In this document: in pieces, positions 52,244-61,517 of the stretch
Position numbering within the stretch: position 1 is the first letter of the stretch
Layout of the letters: each line of letters starts with the position of its first letter
Program-made: the position numbers and the translations under genes
The notes under the pieces: model-generated
What the model saw: the letters and a program-made list of their open reading frames with translations, nothing else
What the model was told of the DNA's origin: nothing
Database searches by the model: none
DNA from: Leptolyngbya sp. PCC 6406
Lineage (GTDB): Bacteria > Cyanobacteriota > Cyanobacteriia > Phormidesmidales > Phormidesmidaceae
Length of the DNA: 64,000 nucleotides
Direction of reading: 5' to 3'
NCBI RefSeq assembly: GCF_000332095.2
Contig: NZ_KI913949.1
Coordinates: 3,374,335 to 3,438,334 of the forward strand

Positions 52244-53176
52244 TTACCATCCGATCTCTTTTAAGATGGGTTCTGCTCTTTTAAACCAGGTTTGCTTTGG
52301 GAGGAGCAACCAAAAAACTGATTTCAACAGAATCTCTGGTATTCCCATAATATTACGGTGAATCGCAATGGATAAGGAATTGAAAATCAGATAAATGATT
52401 AGTTTTCGCAGATCTTTATCATTGTACTTATCCAGATTGTTTTCACGCTCTGATTTTACCAGTGCATAGGAAGCAATCCATGTTGTGGGCACATAATGTA
52501 TTTTCTCAAAAAGCATGGCGTTAACTTCTTTATGGGCATCTAACCTTCCCCCCAAACTTTTATTGCTGCTATACATACGAGCACCGGCAAGCACGGTGTC
52601 AACATAGAAAAAGTTGTTATTACACCCATATCTTAGCCAGAGTTCATAGTCCATGCAGTAATTCAAGTTAACATTTAAAGCACCCAAATTTCTGACAATA
52701 CTGCGCCTAAAGAAAACTGCTGGCTGGCAAATATAACATGCTTTCTTTAGGCGTTGATAGTCCCACTCTTCCACAGGATACTTTGCCAAAAAACTCCCAA
52801 ACTCATCTATCCAATTTGCATCGCCATAAACAACCTCAATATCTGGATTGCCCTCAAATATTTTTCGCACTATCGAAAATGAGTCTGAATAATAAATATC
52901 ATCGGAATTTATCCAGGCGATGATATCTCCATCAGTCATCTCAATGCCCTTATTTACAGCATCTGACTGTCCACCATCAGGCTCAGAAAGCCATCTCAGC
53001 TTTCCTTCATATGCTTTAAGAATATCAATAGTTTGGTCTGTACTGCCACCATCGCAAACGATATATTCTATATCTGTCGGTTCAATATCTTTCTGCGTAA
53101 GTACACTTTGAATAGTTTCTTCAATAAAATGCCCCTGTTGATACGACGGAGTAATAACACTAAAGCTCAACTTCAT
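52244..53176 (-). CDS. Glycosyltransferase family 2
   Basis: 310 aa from ATG 53176 (MKLSFSVITPSYQQGHFIEETI). GT-A motifs: EYIVCDGGSTDQTIDILK, GQSDAVNKGIEMTDGDIIAWINSDDIYY, with the metal-binding SDD, and VVYGDANWIDEFG. It probably transfers a hexose in the glycan locus. AT-rich. It ends about 10 bp from the next minus-strand gene; upstream it meets the decayed gene interrupted by the IS66 element. Confidence 0.88.
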   Translation of the reverse strand: MKLSFSVITPSYQQGHFIEETIQSVLTQKDIEPTDIEYIVCDGGSTDQTIDILKAYEGKLRWLSEPDGGQSDAVNKGIEMTDGDIIAWINSDDIYYSDSFSIVRKIFEGNPDIEVVYGDANWIDEFGSFLAKYPVEEWDYQRLKKACYICQPAVFFRRSIVRNLGALNVNLNYCMDYELWLRYGCNNNFFYVDTVLAGARMYSSNKSLGGRLDAHKEVNAMLFEKIHYVPTTWIASYALVKSERENNLDKYNDKDLRKLIIYLIFNSLSIAIHRNIMGIPEILLKSVFWLLLPKQTWFKRAEPILKEIGW

Positions 53177-53487
53177 ATTCGATTTCTCTAAATTTTTGAT
53201 TGGAACATAGTAAGTAGAGTAGCAGAGCAAAGACAGATATCCCCAGTTTAGGGAATGAGTTGGCTCTGACCCAGGCTATGCTGCTTTGGCTGAAGTCAAT
53301 GGCCGGGGTAAAATAGCCTTGAACTGGTTGCCAGGAACATCGTTGATCAGTTGGGTCTGGGGGCAGCGGTGCAGGACTCTAGGAATGCCCCTACCGAGGC
53401 CACGATAGAGGAGCAGCCGCACCGCATGGTAGGTGAGCATGGGGTTGCGCATATTGGAGAGGCCGTAGGCGAATTGATAACGGCTGT

Positions 53488-53495
53488 CTTCGCCT
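53488..53495. repeat. IS66 target-site duplication, left
   Basis: CTTCGCCT, exactly repeated at 55111-55118 on the other side of the element. IS66 elements generate 8-bp duplications. Confidence 0.92.
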
Positions 53496-55110
53496 GTAAG
53501 CCTTCAGGGGGTCACGGCGCGATTAGGGTTTCAGGCTGATGAGTGGCCAAAGGCAGCAATGAAGGTGGCGCTTGACCAAAGCGAGCCGACCAATAGGCTT
53601 GAGTGAGAAAGTCCAGCACATCTCGCTGCTGCATCGTCAGAGAAGAAACCGTCGTCAGCATCCGGGCGACAAACTCACTGCCGGCCTGAGACTCCGCCCC
53701 AAAGCTGATGCGCTTCCAAATCACCCCAGCTCGCAAAGAACGCTCAGCCGTATTATTGGTGGGCTCCACCCCCAGCACCGTGACAAACGTCCACAGAGCC
53801 GGTTCCACCAACAGCAGTTGTCGGCAAGTGCGTACCGTCTTGGCCAAAGGCGTCTTCTCCTTTGGGCCAATGTCATAGTTCGCTCCCTCCTCAAGCACCG
53901 CTTTTACAGCAGCCCGAATCGGCTGGACTAACTCAGCAAAGCCAGTCCGGGAAAGGGTGCCATCCCGCACTTGGTACCACAACTCAAACAACGCTTTTTG
54001 TTGAGCCAGTAAGCCTTTTCCAATCTCTTGGCAGACCCCCTGACGCTCGGCAATCCGAGTAAAGTCTCGTTTGAGATGAGCCCAACACACCTGGCGTTGG
54101 CTAATATCAATCCACCCATAGCCGCTGTAGCGGTCTGAGACCACAATGCCGTCATAGGCTGGGCCAATCAGTGCTTGGGCGGCGGCTTGAGACCGGCTCA
54201 ACAGAATGCTGAACACACTCACCATCGGCGTCACCAGCACCCACAGCCAACCCTGTCGCTGGGCCTGATTCTGGCCATCGCTGTTCCCCTGGCGAAAGCT
54301 AGTCTCATCACTGTGAATCACCGCTTCCCCCTGCACGTAGCCTTGCGCCTCAGCTACTGGCTGCCCCAGTGCCGCACTGGCTTCTCGGCGTAGCCGGTTG
54401 ATGCTGCCGCCAGAAATCTCGATCTCAAACAGCGCTGCTAGACAGGTCTTCACCTGCTGATGGCTTTGGCGATAAGCGCCACTCAGTAAGGCCACTACTG
54501 CACTCAACCGCTCACCATAACCGCCTTGATGCACCTCTGCTGGTAATTTGCTACGGGTGGTTTTACCGCAGTGCTCACAATCTAAGGCGTGCAGGCGATG
54601 CTCGATGACGATGGGCTCAATTGGCGGTAGTTCGACAATCTGGTGCCGATAGGGCGCTGGGTCGTTTCCTGATAGCGGCTCTCCACAATGCCCACAGGTC
54701 TTGGGGCGATGCTCGAACACCTGTTTGCAGGCTTCTAGGGGATACAGCTTGCGGGAATATCCTTTGTGTCCCGGTTGGCCTCCGCGCTTCCGCTTCCCTT
54801 TGCCTTTGCCCTCCGGGTCTGGCTTAGGGGGGCCGAATCCATCCTTTGAAGGCGGCAACGATGAGTTTTGCGAATTCTGGTTGAGTTGCTCTTCGAGGTG
54901 GCTCACCCGCTCTTCTAAGCGACTGATGGTCTCAATGAGAGCGCACACCAGAGCTTTTTTTACGCTAGCCGGGGTGGCATCCCAATCTGACACAGAAATG
55001 GAGATGCCGCCGATGTCTATGGTGGGCTCGTTGCCTTCACTCATGAGCCTACCTTAACCCCTATCGAGACCCTGGAACCCTTAATTCTTCGTGAACCCCT
55101 GAAGGCTTAC
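53496..55110. mobile_element. IS66-family insertion sequence (single-gene type)
   Basis: 1615 bp. The left end starts GTAAGCCTTCAGGGGGTCACG; the right end, read inward, is GTAAGCCTTCAGGGGTTCACG, so 20 of 21 terminal bases agree. GTAAG is the usual IS66 terminus. Flanks carry the 8-bp duplication CTTCGCCT. Only the large transposase is encoded, without the small tnpA/tnpB helpers, as in the ISBst12-type subgroup. The near-perfect ends and duplication suggest a recent insertion. Confidence 0.93.
53512..55044 (-). CDS. IS66-family transposase
   Basis: 510 aa. Order: an N-terminal leucine-zipper-like helix (LEERVSHLEEQLNQNSQNSSLPPSK), zinc-finger cysteines (KTCGHCGEPL and ALDCEHCGKTT), the DDE core with AVIHSDETSFRQ, VVSDRYSGYGW and a later acidic residue before NNTAERSLRAGVIWKRISFG. 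Full-length and free of frameshifts, so it looks active. The stop codon lies inside the left inverted repeat. Confidence 0.95.
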   Translation of the reverse strand: MSEGNEPTIDIGGISISVSDWDATPASVKKALVCALIETISRLEERVSHLEEQLNQNSQNSSLPPSKDGFGPPKPDPEGKGKGKRKRGGQPGHKGYSRKLYPLEACKQVFEHRPKTCGHCGEPLSGNDPAPYRHQIVELPPIEPIVIEHRLHALDCEHCGKTTRSKLPAEVHQGGYGERLSAVVALLSGAYRQSHQQVKTCLAALFEIEISGGSINRLRREASAALGQPVAEAQGYVQGEAVIHSDETSFRQGNSDGQNQAQRQGWLWVLVTPMVSVFSILLSRSQAAAQALIGPAYDGIVVSDRYSGYGWIDISQRQVCWAHLKRDFTRIAERQGVCQEIGKGLLAQQKALFELWYQVRDGTLSRTGFAELVQPIRAAVKAVLEEGANYDIGPKEKTPLAKTVRTCRQLLLVEPALWTFVTVLGVEPTNNTAERSLRAGVIWKRISFGAESQAGSEFVARMLTTVSSLTMQQRDVLDFLTQAYWSARFGQAPPSLLPLATHQPETLIAP

Positions 55111-55118
55111 CTTCGCCT
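55111..55118. repeat. IS66 target-site duplication, right
   Basis: CTTCGCCT, identical to 53488-53495; joining the flanks at one copy restores the interrupted frame. Confidence 0.92.
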
Positions 55119-55237
55119 CGGGCCAGAATTCCTAGTAGCTCGGTGGCATCCATGGTGGGGGTAACAATGTTCTTGAAATCAGAACTGCCAGTTTAGGGTT
55201 CTCGAAATCAACCATAAGGCAATTAGTTGAGGAGTCC

Positions 55238-56416
55238 TTAGATGCGAGTCTCAACAATGTCAAAAATAGACTGATCACCTAAGAATTTCGATAAATTAGG
55301 AGGAGAACATTGAGGCTTTTCCGTGGGGTTTTTATCTTTTAGAATGTCTCTAAGAATGTCAGCAGCATAGGAAGTTTCCCTAGGCAGACGAATTAAATTA
55401 ATGGATTCTGCAAGCTCTCCCTCAAATCCATGCATGGTGGTCACTGTTGCAACTCTAGAAGCATAAAACACTGATTTCAGTAATGCCCCCTCAATAGGGG
55501 CTGACCACAAACTCGGATTGATCACTAAGCGAGCTTGGATGACAGCCTCTCTCAACCCACTTTCCCATCTACAAGCCCTAAAGGTGATATTCTCACATTC
55601 AATCGTTCTGCCGATAGCAAGCTCACAAGCTTCCTTACTTTCCGGGATAAAAAAGGATAACTCCTTTAGATTTTTCGCTAGATCAATAACATAGGCAATC
55701 CCTTTAGCTAAATGGGCTGCTCCATGATAGACAATATCATAGCAGCCTATATTTAAGTCTGAATTTGAATCTGAGTGGGAAAGATTAACGACAGAGTTCG
55801 TATTTTCTGTCAAAATTTCACCGGTATCTAGACCTGCGACAACACAATCAATATTCTCATCAAAATGCTTCTCTAGCAGTACTTTTTGATTCTTATTTTG
55901 AGCCAAAAATGTAATTTTACTGGAAAGTTTCATAAGAGTCTTTAAGGCTGATATATTTTTGCTTTTAGCATAAAGCACTGGATATGGTTGACAGCCCTGC
56001 AATACTTTTTCTGGATTTCCTAGGCATCTCAAACACTCCGCTCCATTATCAGGATGAATATTATAGGATCGGATGCAGAAAAAGCTGTTATCCATTACGT
56101 ATAGATACAATTTATTGCTTTTGGCAAGAAGAAATAATTTAGAAAATCCAAAAGTTTGAGGATGGAGAAATAGGACTAGAGATTTCCGGATCAATAGTAA
56201 TTTCAAATTAAAAAATAATTTCCCAAAACTTCGGTCTATAATTTCCCGAAAAGCACCAGGGTAATGTCGTTCCCGAAACATTTTCTTGATTGGCTTCAGA
56301 AGAGGTGGCGTGATAATCACATAGCCTCTTGCCTTCGCCTCTGGAACCATATTTTTCATTAATCTCCCTACTCCACTATCAGAAATAGGAACCCCACTTA
56401 CTAGATATTTTTTCAT
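55238..56416 (-). CDS. Glycosyltransferase-like protein with Cys-rich motif
   Basis: 392 aa from ATG 56416 (MKKYLVSGVPISDSGVGRLMKNM). It starts with a Rossmann strand, then has the Cys-rich CIRSYNIHPDNGAECLRCLGN and GCQPYP segment, which I have seen in some GT4-like surface transferases. The C-terminal half includes YDIVYHGAAHLAKGIAYVIDLA and RLVINPSLWSAPIEGALLKSVFYAS, a GT4-type donor site. Family 4-like, with moderate certainty. AT-rich. It is 59 bp downstream of the epimerase gene. Confidence 0.68.
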   Translation of the reverse strand: MKKYLVSGVPISDSGVGRLMKNMVPEAKARGYVIITPPLLKPIKKMFRERHYPGAFREIIDRSFGKLFFNLKLLLIRKSLVLFLHPQTFGFSKLFLLAKSNKLYLYVMDNSFFCIRSYNIHPDNGAECLRCLGNPEKVLQGCQPYPVLYAKSKNISALKTLMKLSSKITFLAQNKNQKVLLEKHFDENIDCVVAGLDTGEILTENTNSVVNLSHSDSNSDLNIGCYDIVYHGAAHLAKGIAYVIDLAKNLKELSFFIPESKEACELAIGRTIECENITFRACRWESGLREAVIQARLVINPSLWSAPIEGALLKSVFYASRVATVTTMHGFEGELAESINLIRLPRETSYAADILRDILKDKNPTEKPQCSPPNLSKFLGDQSIFDIVETRI

Positions 56417-56474
56417 GTCAACTACTTCAACTGGCACTTCAACTGGAAGTCAGCCAGAAATATAATCTTTTCAA

Positions 56475-57314
56475 TTAGTCTCTTGGAATTTTTGGAACAT
56501 ACCGCATGACTTCATGGGAGCGATATGGAATTTTTCCTAAGAGGAGTTGTCCCGTTGCTTGCCAGTGTTGCCACCAGAACTCAGAAAACTCACGTACTGT
56601 TTGAGGTTTTCCCGTACCTAGATTCTTTACCATCGGATTTCCTGCCTGAATATTAGACATCTCACAGGCGTGTAAAAACTGCTGAGCCACCTGCTCTACG
56701 GGCATGAAGTCTCTGATCTGTTCTCCGGCAGTCATGGGGAAATCTGCTCCTGCCAAGGCAGCTTTGCGCAGGGATGGCCAGAGCCTAAACTCAGCTTCTC
56801 CCTGTCCATAGACGTGAAAAGGTCTGAGTAAGACGACTTCCCATTCCATTTGAACAGCGAGCCCCATTGCAGCTAAACTAGCTGATGCTTTTGACGCACC
56901 ATAGGCATTGGTGGGCTGTAACGGAGCAGTCGTCGGAATAAACTCATATTGTTCGCCACTATAGCCATACTCAGAGCAAGACCCACAAACAACCAACCGT
57001 TTGACGCCAGCTTGCTTAGCCTGTAGCCAAAGATCTAAGGACTGACTGACATTCACAGAAAATAAGCTGTGCCAATCATTGAAGTTTGGATTTACACCCG
57101 CTGCGGCTAAATGGACTAAGACATCGCAGTGCTCTAGCGCTTTAGACCAATCCTCCGTAAGGGTACCTTCTAGCCAAGTTGGTTGGAAAGTTAATGGTAG
57201 ACGGGGTTGGCTTTGGGCTCGCTTCAAGGCTAGAACCTCATGTCCCGCCTGTACTGCAAGCATCAGAAAATGAGAGCCAATGAATCCAGTCCCTCCAGTC
57301 ACAAACAACTTCAT
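56475..57314 (-). CDS. NAD-dependent sugar epimerase/dehydratase
   Basis: 279 aa. Extended SDR: MKLFVTGGTGFIGSHFLML (GxxGxxG), then VLVHLAAAGVNPN, VVCGSCSEYGYSG and the catalytic YGASKAS (Tyr and Lys). The C-terminal part has FHVYGQGEAEFRLWPSL. It follows rfbG with an ATGA stop/start overlap (57311-57314), so translation is coupled. It likely works on the CDP-4-keto-6-deoxy sugar made by RfbG, reducing or epimerising it; RfbJ/Tyv-like enzymes are candidates. Confidence 0.85.
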   Translation of the reverse strand: MKLFVTGGTGFIGSHFLMLAVQAGHEVLALKRAQSQPRLPLTFQPTWLEGTLTEDWSKALEHCDVLVHLAAAGVNPNFNDWHSLFSVNVSQSLDLWLQAKQAGVKRLVVCGSCSEYGYSGEQYEFIPTTAPLQPTNAYGASKASASLAAMGLAVQMEWEVVLLRPFHVYGQGEAEFRLWPSLRKAALAGADFPMTAGEQIRDFMPVEQVAQQFLHACEMSNIQAGNPMVKNLGTGKPQTVREFSEFWWQHWQATGQLLLGKIPYRSHEVMRYVPKIPRD

Positions 57315-58396
57315 TGGTTCTGATAGGTATCAATTTGCTTCAGAGTAAATGCGTACATATCTTTATGGGCAAGCCAAGCTTGGTGCCACTCCACAGTTGC
57401 CTTAAGAGCCCGATCTAATGACCAGCACATTCGCCAGCCCAGTTCTAGGCGAGCACGACTTGCGTCGAGTTGAAGTAAACCAGCTTCATGGGGGTTATTG
57501 CCTGAGGCTAAAAATTCAATTTGCTCTAACCATCCCCCACAAGTAGCGATTCGTTCAACTACATTGCTTACGCTTGCATGTTCGTCTATGGTGGGACCAA
57601 AATTCCAGGCACGGGCATAGTTGTTCCCATCAGACCCAAGCAGTTTTTCAGCCAATAGCAGGTAGCCTGAGAGGGACTCAAGCACATGTTGCCAAGGACG
57701 AACAGCTTGGGGATAGCGAATTTTTAGAGGTTTTCCTTGCTCAAAGGAACGTAAACAGTCTGGAATCAACCGATCTTGTGCCCAGTCACCGCCACCAATC
57801 ACATTGCCTGCCCGAGCTGTGGCAATATTAGGGAAATGTTGGAGGGGAGAACTAAAAAAACTAGCTCTATAGCTAGCAACAACGAGTTCTGCCGCTGCCT
57901 TACTGGCGGAATAGGGATCATAGCCACCTAAAGCATCGATCTCTCGATAGGGATAGATCCATTCCCGATTATCATAAACTTTATCCGTAGTGACAATTAC
58001 GACTGCTTTCACTGATGGCACATCACGAATAGCTTCTAGCAGGTTTGCGGTGCCGATGACGTTAGTAGAAAATGTCTCTAGTGGCTCAGCATATCCTATT
58101 CGTACTAATGGCTGTGCAGCCAAATGAAAGATAACGCTGGGCTGAGCTACATGTAAGGCTTGTTTGAGTGTGCCAAGCTCTAAAATATTGGCTCTAATAT
58201 CTGAGGCTAATCCATCTGCAACACGGGCTGACTCAAACAGGTTAGGGGTTGTTGGAGAATCTAGAGCATACCCATGGACTCTAGCGCCTAATCTCGATAA
58301 CCATAATGAAAGCCATGAGCCCTTAAAGCCTGTATGGCCCGTGACCAAAACTGATGTATTTTGCCAATGGGAGGGTTGAATCACCATAGTTTCCAA
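57311..58396 (-). CDS. rfbG: CDP-glucose 4,6-dehydratase
   Basis: 361 aa. SDR motif VLVTGHTGFKGSWLSLWL (the GHTGFKGSWL signature is specific for this enzyme), FHLAAQPLVRIGYAEP, TTDKVYDNREW and DPYSASKAAAELV with catalytic Tyr/Lys. It makes CDP-4-keto-6-deoxyglucose from the CDP-glucose supplied by RfbF. It overlaps the rfbF gene end (58381-58396), and the epimerase start by 4 bp, so this is one transcript. Confidence 0.95.
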   Translation of the reverse strand: METMVIQPSHWQNTSVLVTGHTGFKGSWLSLWLSRLGARVHGYALDSPTTPNLFESARVADGLASDIRANILELGTLKQALHVAQPSVIFHLAAQPLVRIGYAEPLETFSTNVIGTANLLEAIRDVPSVKAVVIVTTDKVYDNREWIYPYREIDALGGYDPYSASKAAAELVVASYRASFFSSPLQHFPNIATARAGNVIGGGDWAQDRLIPDCLRSFEQGKPLKIRYPQAVRPWQHVLESLSGYLLLAEKLLGSDGNNYARAWNFGPTIDEHASVSNVVERIATCGGWLEQIEFLASGNNPHEAGLLQLDASRARLELGWRMCWSLDRALKATVEWHQAWLAHKDMYAFTLKQIDTYQNQ

Positions 58397-59151
58397 GGAG
58401 CACGGTTATCTCTCCACAGAGTTTCTAGGTGATTTTTGTCCCGGAGCGTGTCCATGGGTTGCCAGAAGCCATAATGCTTAAAGGCCATCAATTCTCCTTT
58501 TAAGGCGAGCTGAGTCAGGGGTTCTTGTTCCCAACTGCATGTGTCACCCTCAATTAGATTGAGGCAGTTTGATGACAGGACAAAGAAACCCCCGTTAATT
58601 AGGCCCCCATCTCCTGGGGGCTTTTCTGTGAAACCTGTAACTCTAGATTCGCTGAGCTGCAACGCCCCGTAGCGACCGGGCGGTTGGACAGCAGTCACCG
58701 TAGCCCAGCGACCGTGTTGGTAATGGAATTCTAATAACGCACCAATATCAATATCTGCTACACCATCACCGTAGGTAAAGCAAAAGGTTTCCCCTGCTTG
58801 AATATAGGGGGCTACTCGTCTTAGTCTTCCCCCGGTGAGCGTGTGCTCACCAGTATCAACTAATGTGACTTTCCAAGGTTCGGTTTTGTGTTGATGGATT
58901 TCGACGGAGTGATTTACCATGTCGAAGGTGACATCAGAGGTATGCAAAGAATAGTTGGCAAAATATTCTTTAATTAAATAACCTTTATAGCCACAACAAA
59001 TAATAAATTCGTTTATGCCATAGGCGGAGTAAATTTTCATGATGTGCCATAGAATTGGCTTGCCGCCAATTTCCACCATGGGCTTTGGTCGAAGGTGAGT
59101 TTCTTCAGACAAGCGAGTTCCTAACCCGCCAGCAAGAATAATTGCTTTCAT
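58381..59151 (-). CDS. rfbF: Glucose-1-phosphate cytidylyltransferase
   Basis: 256 aa. MKAIILAGGLGTRLSEETHL and RPKPMVEIGGKPILWHIMKIY are the nucleotidyltransferase signature; FTYGDGVADIDIGALLEFH holds the metal-binding Asp. It converts glucose-1-phosphate and CTP into CDP-glucose, the first step of CDP-6-deoxyhexose synthesis. rfbG overlaps its 3' end. Confidence 0.95.
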   Translation of the reverse strand: MKAIILAGGLGTRLSEETHLRPKPMVEIGGKPILWHIMKIYSAYGINEFIICCGYKGYLIKEYFANYSLHTSDVTFDMVNHSVEIHQHKTEPWKVTLVDTGEHTLTGGRLRRVAPYIQAGETFCFTYGDGVADIDIGALLEFHYQHGRWATVTAVQPPGRYGALQLSESRVTGFTEKPPGDGGLINGGFFVLSSNCLNLIEGDTCSWEQEPLTQLALKGELMAFKHYGFWQPMDTLRDKNHLETLWRDNRAPWKLW

Positions 59152-59170
59152 CTAATTACTTTCATGCATG

Positions 59171-60049
59171 TCATTTTTCGGCTTCTATATACATAGAGCC
59201 TTCTCCCTTCCGGGGACGATCATCCACTGTCATATCAAGGGGAACTAATGGAAAGTTGTCGATTTCAGTTTTGTCAAAGGACAGCCGTTTGATGTTATGA
59301 AATCCAGCCCGTTCAAGTTCTTGACTGAGGGTGTAAAAATCCCACATCCAAGCATGTCTTTCTCCGACAGAGGCATAGCTTACATTTTGCTCGCGGAATG
59401 CTTTTGGCAGAAGAGCTGTGGCCAACTTAATACGATAGTGGCTAAACTTTCTCTTGAGTCGAGCAGTTAAATAATTTGGGCTTGTAACAGCTCTCATCAA
59501 TTTAGAGGCAGCTAACTTTTGAAAAAATGTTCCTTCTCTAGAACTAGATTCACTATAAAGGTTGCTAGCAACTAGACTTAAATCTTCTCCGCAACGAAGT
59601 TTGACATACTCAATCATTTTTGACTGCTCATCGGAGTGCTTTTTCAGATAATCAAGGTAATCACCAAGGAGCCCACCAGGATATAGCCGAACACATTGGT
59701 CGATCATTTCAATCATCGTAAAATTAGCTTTGTCGTTTTCCCCTTGGTCACGACATTTTAGATACTCTCGGCATAAATTTTCCCAATCAGGTAAAACCAA
59801 CCTGATTTTCCCGCCAGCTATCAACACTCGATGACAATCTTGAAGGAAAGATAGAGTTTTGGAACGTGAAATATGTTCCAGAAAATGCGATGAATAAACA
59901 ACACTGATCGAATCATTGTCAAGGGGCAATCCTTTCAGGAGATCGACCTTTTGTACGGAAGAACAAGAAGAATTGTAATCGAAATTAATCCAAGCATCTG
60001 AAGCAATAAAAGTATTACCGCAAGCTATATTTATGTTTGTCATGCCCAT
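59171..60049 (-). CDS. SAM-dependent methyltransferase (MT11-like)
   Basis: 292 aa. INIACGNTFIASDAWINFDYN at the N-terminus, then VYSSHFLEHISRSKTLSFLQDCHRVLIAGGKIRLVLPDWENLC, which carries class I motifs IV and V; this pattern is that of methyltransferases seen in glycan clusters, with a lineage-specific C-terminal helix region. Likely acts on a nucleotide sugar or on the growing glycan. It is 19 bp upstream of rfbF, so it is the first gene of that operon. AT-rich. Confidence 0.82.
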   Translation of the reverse strand: MGMTNINIACGNTFIASDAWINFDYNSSCSSVQKVDLLKGLPLDNDSISVVYSSHFLEHISRSKTLSFLQDCHRVLIAGGKIRLVLPDWENLCREYLKCRDQGENDKANFTMIEMIDQCVRLYPGGLLGDYLDYLKKHSDEQSKMIEYVKLRCGEDLSLVASNLYSESSSREGTFFQKLAASKLMRAVTSPNYLTARLKRKFSHYRIKLATALLPKAFREQNVSYASVGERHAWMWDFYTLSQELERAGFHNIKRLSFDKTEIDNFPLVPLDMTVDDRPRKGEGSMYIEAEK

Positions 60050-60371
60050 GATATTTATGTTTAAGGCTCATGTCTTATGGCATTATTCACTCATGCCCAA
60101 AATAGAGTCATGCCCAAAATAGAGGCATCTGTATTGATACCTCTGTCACTGATATTGCAGATCAAATGGCTATTTCAAATGGCTATTGGAGATTAAATTG
60201 CTTTCCTGGGATCGCGCTGGTAGACGAGGTGTACAAATCTTGAACCCCAAGGCACCATAAAATTTTCAGAAAAGAGAAATCATTTTTAGATTCACTTTTT
60301 AGCCTGATTCCAAGAGAGTTAATTTAATTATTTACGAGAGGTTTTTAGTCGCTTTTTGAAAATCAATTAAA
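60050..60371. promoter_or_regulatory. Intergenic region with short direct repeats
   Basis: About 320 bp between co-oriented glycan genes. It holds CATGCCCAAAATAGAG twice (about 60092 and 60108), CAAATGGCTATT twice (about 60165-60185), and a GAGGCAT/ATACCTC hairpin-like pair. The methyltransferase operon promoter is likely here. No gene recognised. Confidence 0.45.
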
Positions 60372-61376
60372 TTAATTCTCCACTTTAATCCAGCTTTTGA
60401 CAACACTCTTTGCTTTATAGATAGATTTCTTGGCATAGTAATTAAACTCGTTTAGAAGTTTTTCGGGAAGGTTCCATCCAAGAAAATGACGCAGTTCGCA
60501 TGGAGAAACTCGGTTGCGAAATCCAATTTGCTCTAATCCCCAATCTATATGTTGTCTTGCCTTTTTGGGCTCATCAAATAAGAACGAATAGGGAGAAGAC
60601 TTGGGATTCATTTCTATTGCTGCTATATCAGCTAGTGGCTTTCGCAAAACAGCTCGTTCACCTTGGAAAAATGGATCATTAGAGTTTTGGTACTCTCTAC
60701 CAATAGGTTGAACAAGAGAAATCTTGGCTCCAGAGGAAGCAGCATAAACAAGATGAGATCCCATGACATCACTCAAGATAGTCTCAAATTGAGACATCAA
60801 AGCATGTATACGAACAAGAGCATTTTCGTCATTTATTGCAGCACCTCTAATGACCTGAAAGCCAAAATCTTCCCATATTTTTGCGTATCCTAAATCAATA
60901 TCATCTTGATGCATACAGATGCAGACAAAGTCGAATATACTTTTTTGTTCTAAAACATAATTTATGAACAGTTTATACTTTTCATTGAATTCAATGGGCA
61001 CAAATCTTGATGTATGACAAGGCATCACTAAAAGGCTATTTTTGATTTTTGAATATTGTCGAGATGAAACATAACAAAAGGGTAATCCTATCGCTTTTGC
61101 GTGATACCCTTCTCTAATTAAATATTCTTCTTCATCTTTTCTGGCCACCAAAATTAGAGCTTTTTTATTGGAAATAAATTCAGCAGCTACTAAGTTTGGC
61201 TCTAACTGTCTACTTTTCTGAACCCACCCATGTTGCCAATGCCTATAAAGTATTCGGGGAGGATTTTTGAATTCACAATATGTTGAAGCAATCGCAGGGG
61301 CTCCATAAAATTCAGTGATTGAAGCTGGAGCATAAGTTTTTATTCTGGGTAAATCCAAAATATGAGAGCTACTCAT
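60372..61376 (-). CDS. Hypothetical protein of the glycan locus
   Basis: 334 aa, not recognised as a family. Segments such as PPRILYRHWQHGWVQKSRQ, NPNLVAAEFISNKKALILVARKDEEEYLIREG and LLVMPCHTSRFVPIEF, SFDFVCICMHQDD-like and TILSDVMGSHLVYAASSGAKISLVQP look like a GT-B fold: the last resembles the donor region of polysialic-acid or capsule-type transferases. No signal peptide or membrane span. AT-rich. A sugar transferase is the best guess, at low certainty. Confidence 0.5.
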   Translation of the reverse strand: MSSSHILDLPRIKTYAPASITEFYGAPAIASTYCEFKNPPRILYRHWQHGWVQKSRQLEPNLVAAEFISNKKALILVARKDEEEYLIREGYHAKAIGLPFCYVSSRQYSKIKNSLLVMPCHTSRFVPIEFNEKYKLFINYVLEQKSIFDFVCICMHQDDIDLGYAKIWEDFGFQVIRGAAINDENALVRIHALMSQFETILSDVMGSHLVYAASSGAKISLVQPIGREYQNSNDPFFQGERAVLRKPLADIAAIEMNPKSSPYSFLFDEPKKARQHIDWGLEQIGFRNRVSPCELRHFLGWNLPEKLLNEFNYYAKKSIYKAKSVVKSWIKVEN

Positions 61377-61517
61377 CTGTTCTGGTTATAAGGGGCGAAA
61401 TTGATTGCATAAAAATTGCATGAAATCAGTCAAATTGGTTGGTCGTAGGCAATAGTTGTTTTTTGAATCTTTAAATTCGGATTTTTTCAGATAATTGCAG
61501 AGAAAAAATCAGGAGGA

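Larger units (their letters stand above)
53276..55153 (-). pseudogene. AlbA_2/Schlafen-type gene, deleted internally and split by IS66
   Basis: Removing the IS (53496-55110) and one target copy restores one 84-codon frame from ATG 55153 to TAG 53276-53278. It reads MDATELLGILARGEDSRYQF, the start of an AlbA_2 (Schlafen-like) protein, then jumps to AYGLSNMRNPMLTYHAVRLL, YRGLGRGIPRVL, NDVPGNQFKAILPRP, the family's C-terminal end. The normal middle (some hundreds of residues, including the ATPase-like part) is missing. Thus an internal deletion came first or independently, and the IS then cut the remnant. The family is common in bacterial genomes and often regulatory; here it is non-functional. 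Confidence 0.8.

Noticed and set aside
53351-53539. 62-codon plus-strand frame near the IS66 left end
   Set aside because: Antisense to the AlbA_2 remnant and runs into the inverted repeat; no independent support.
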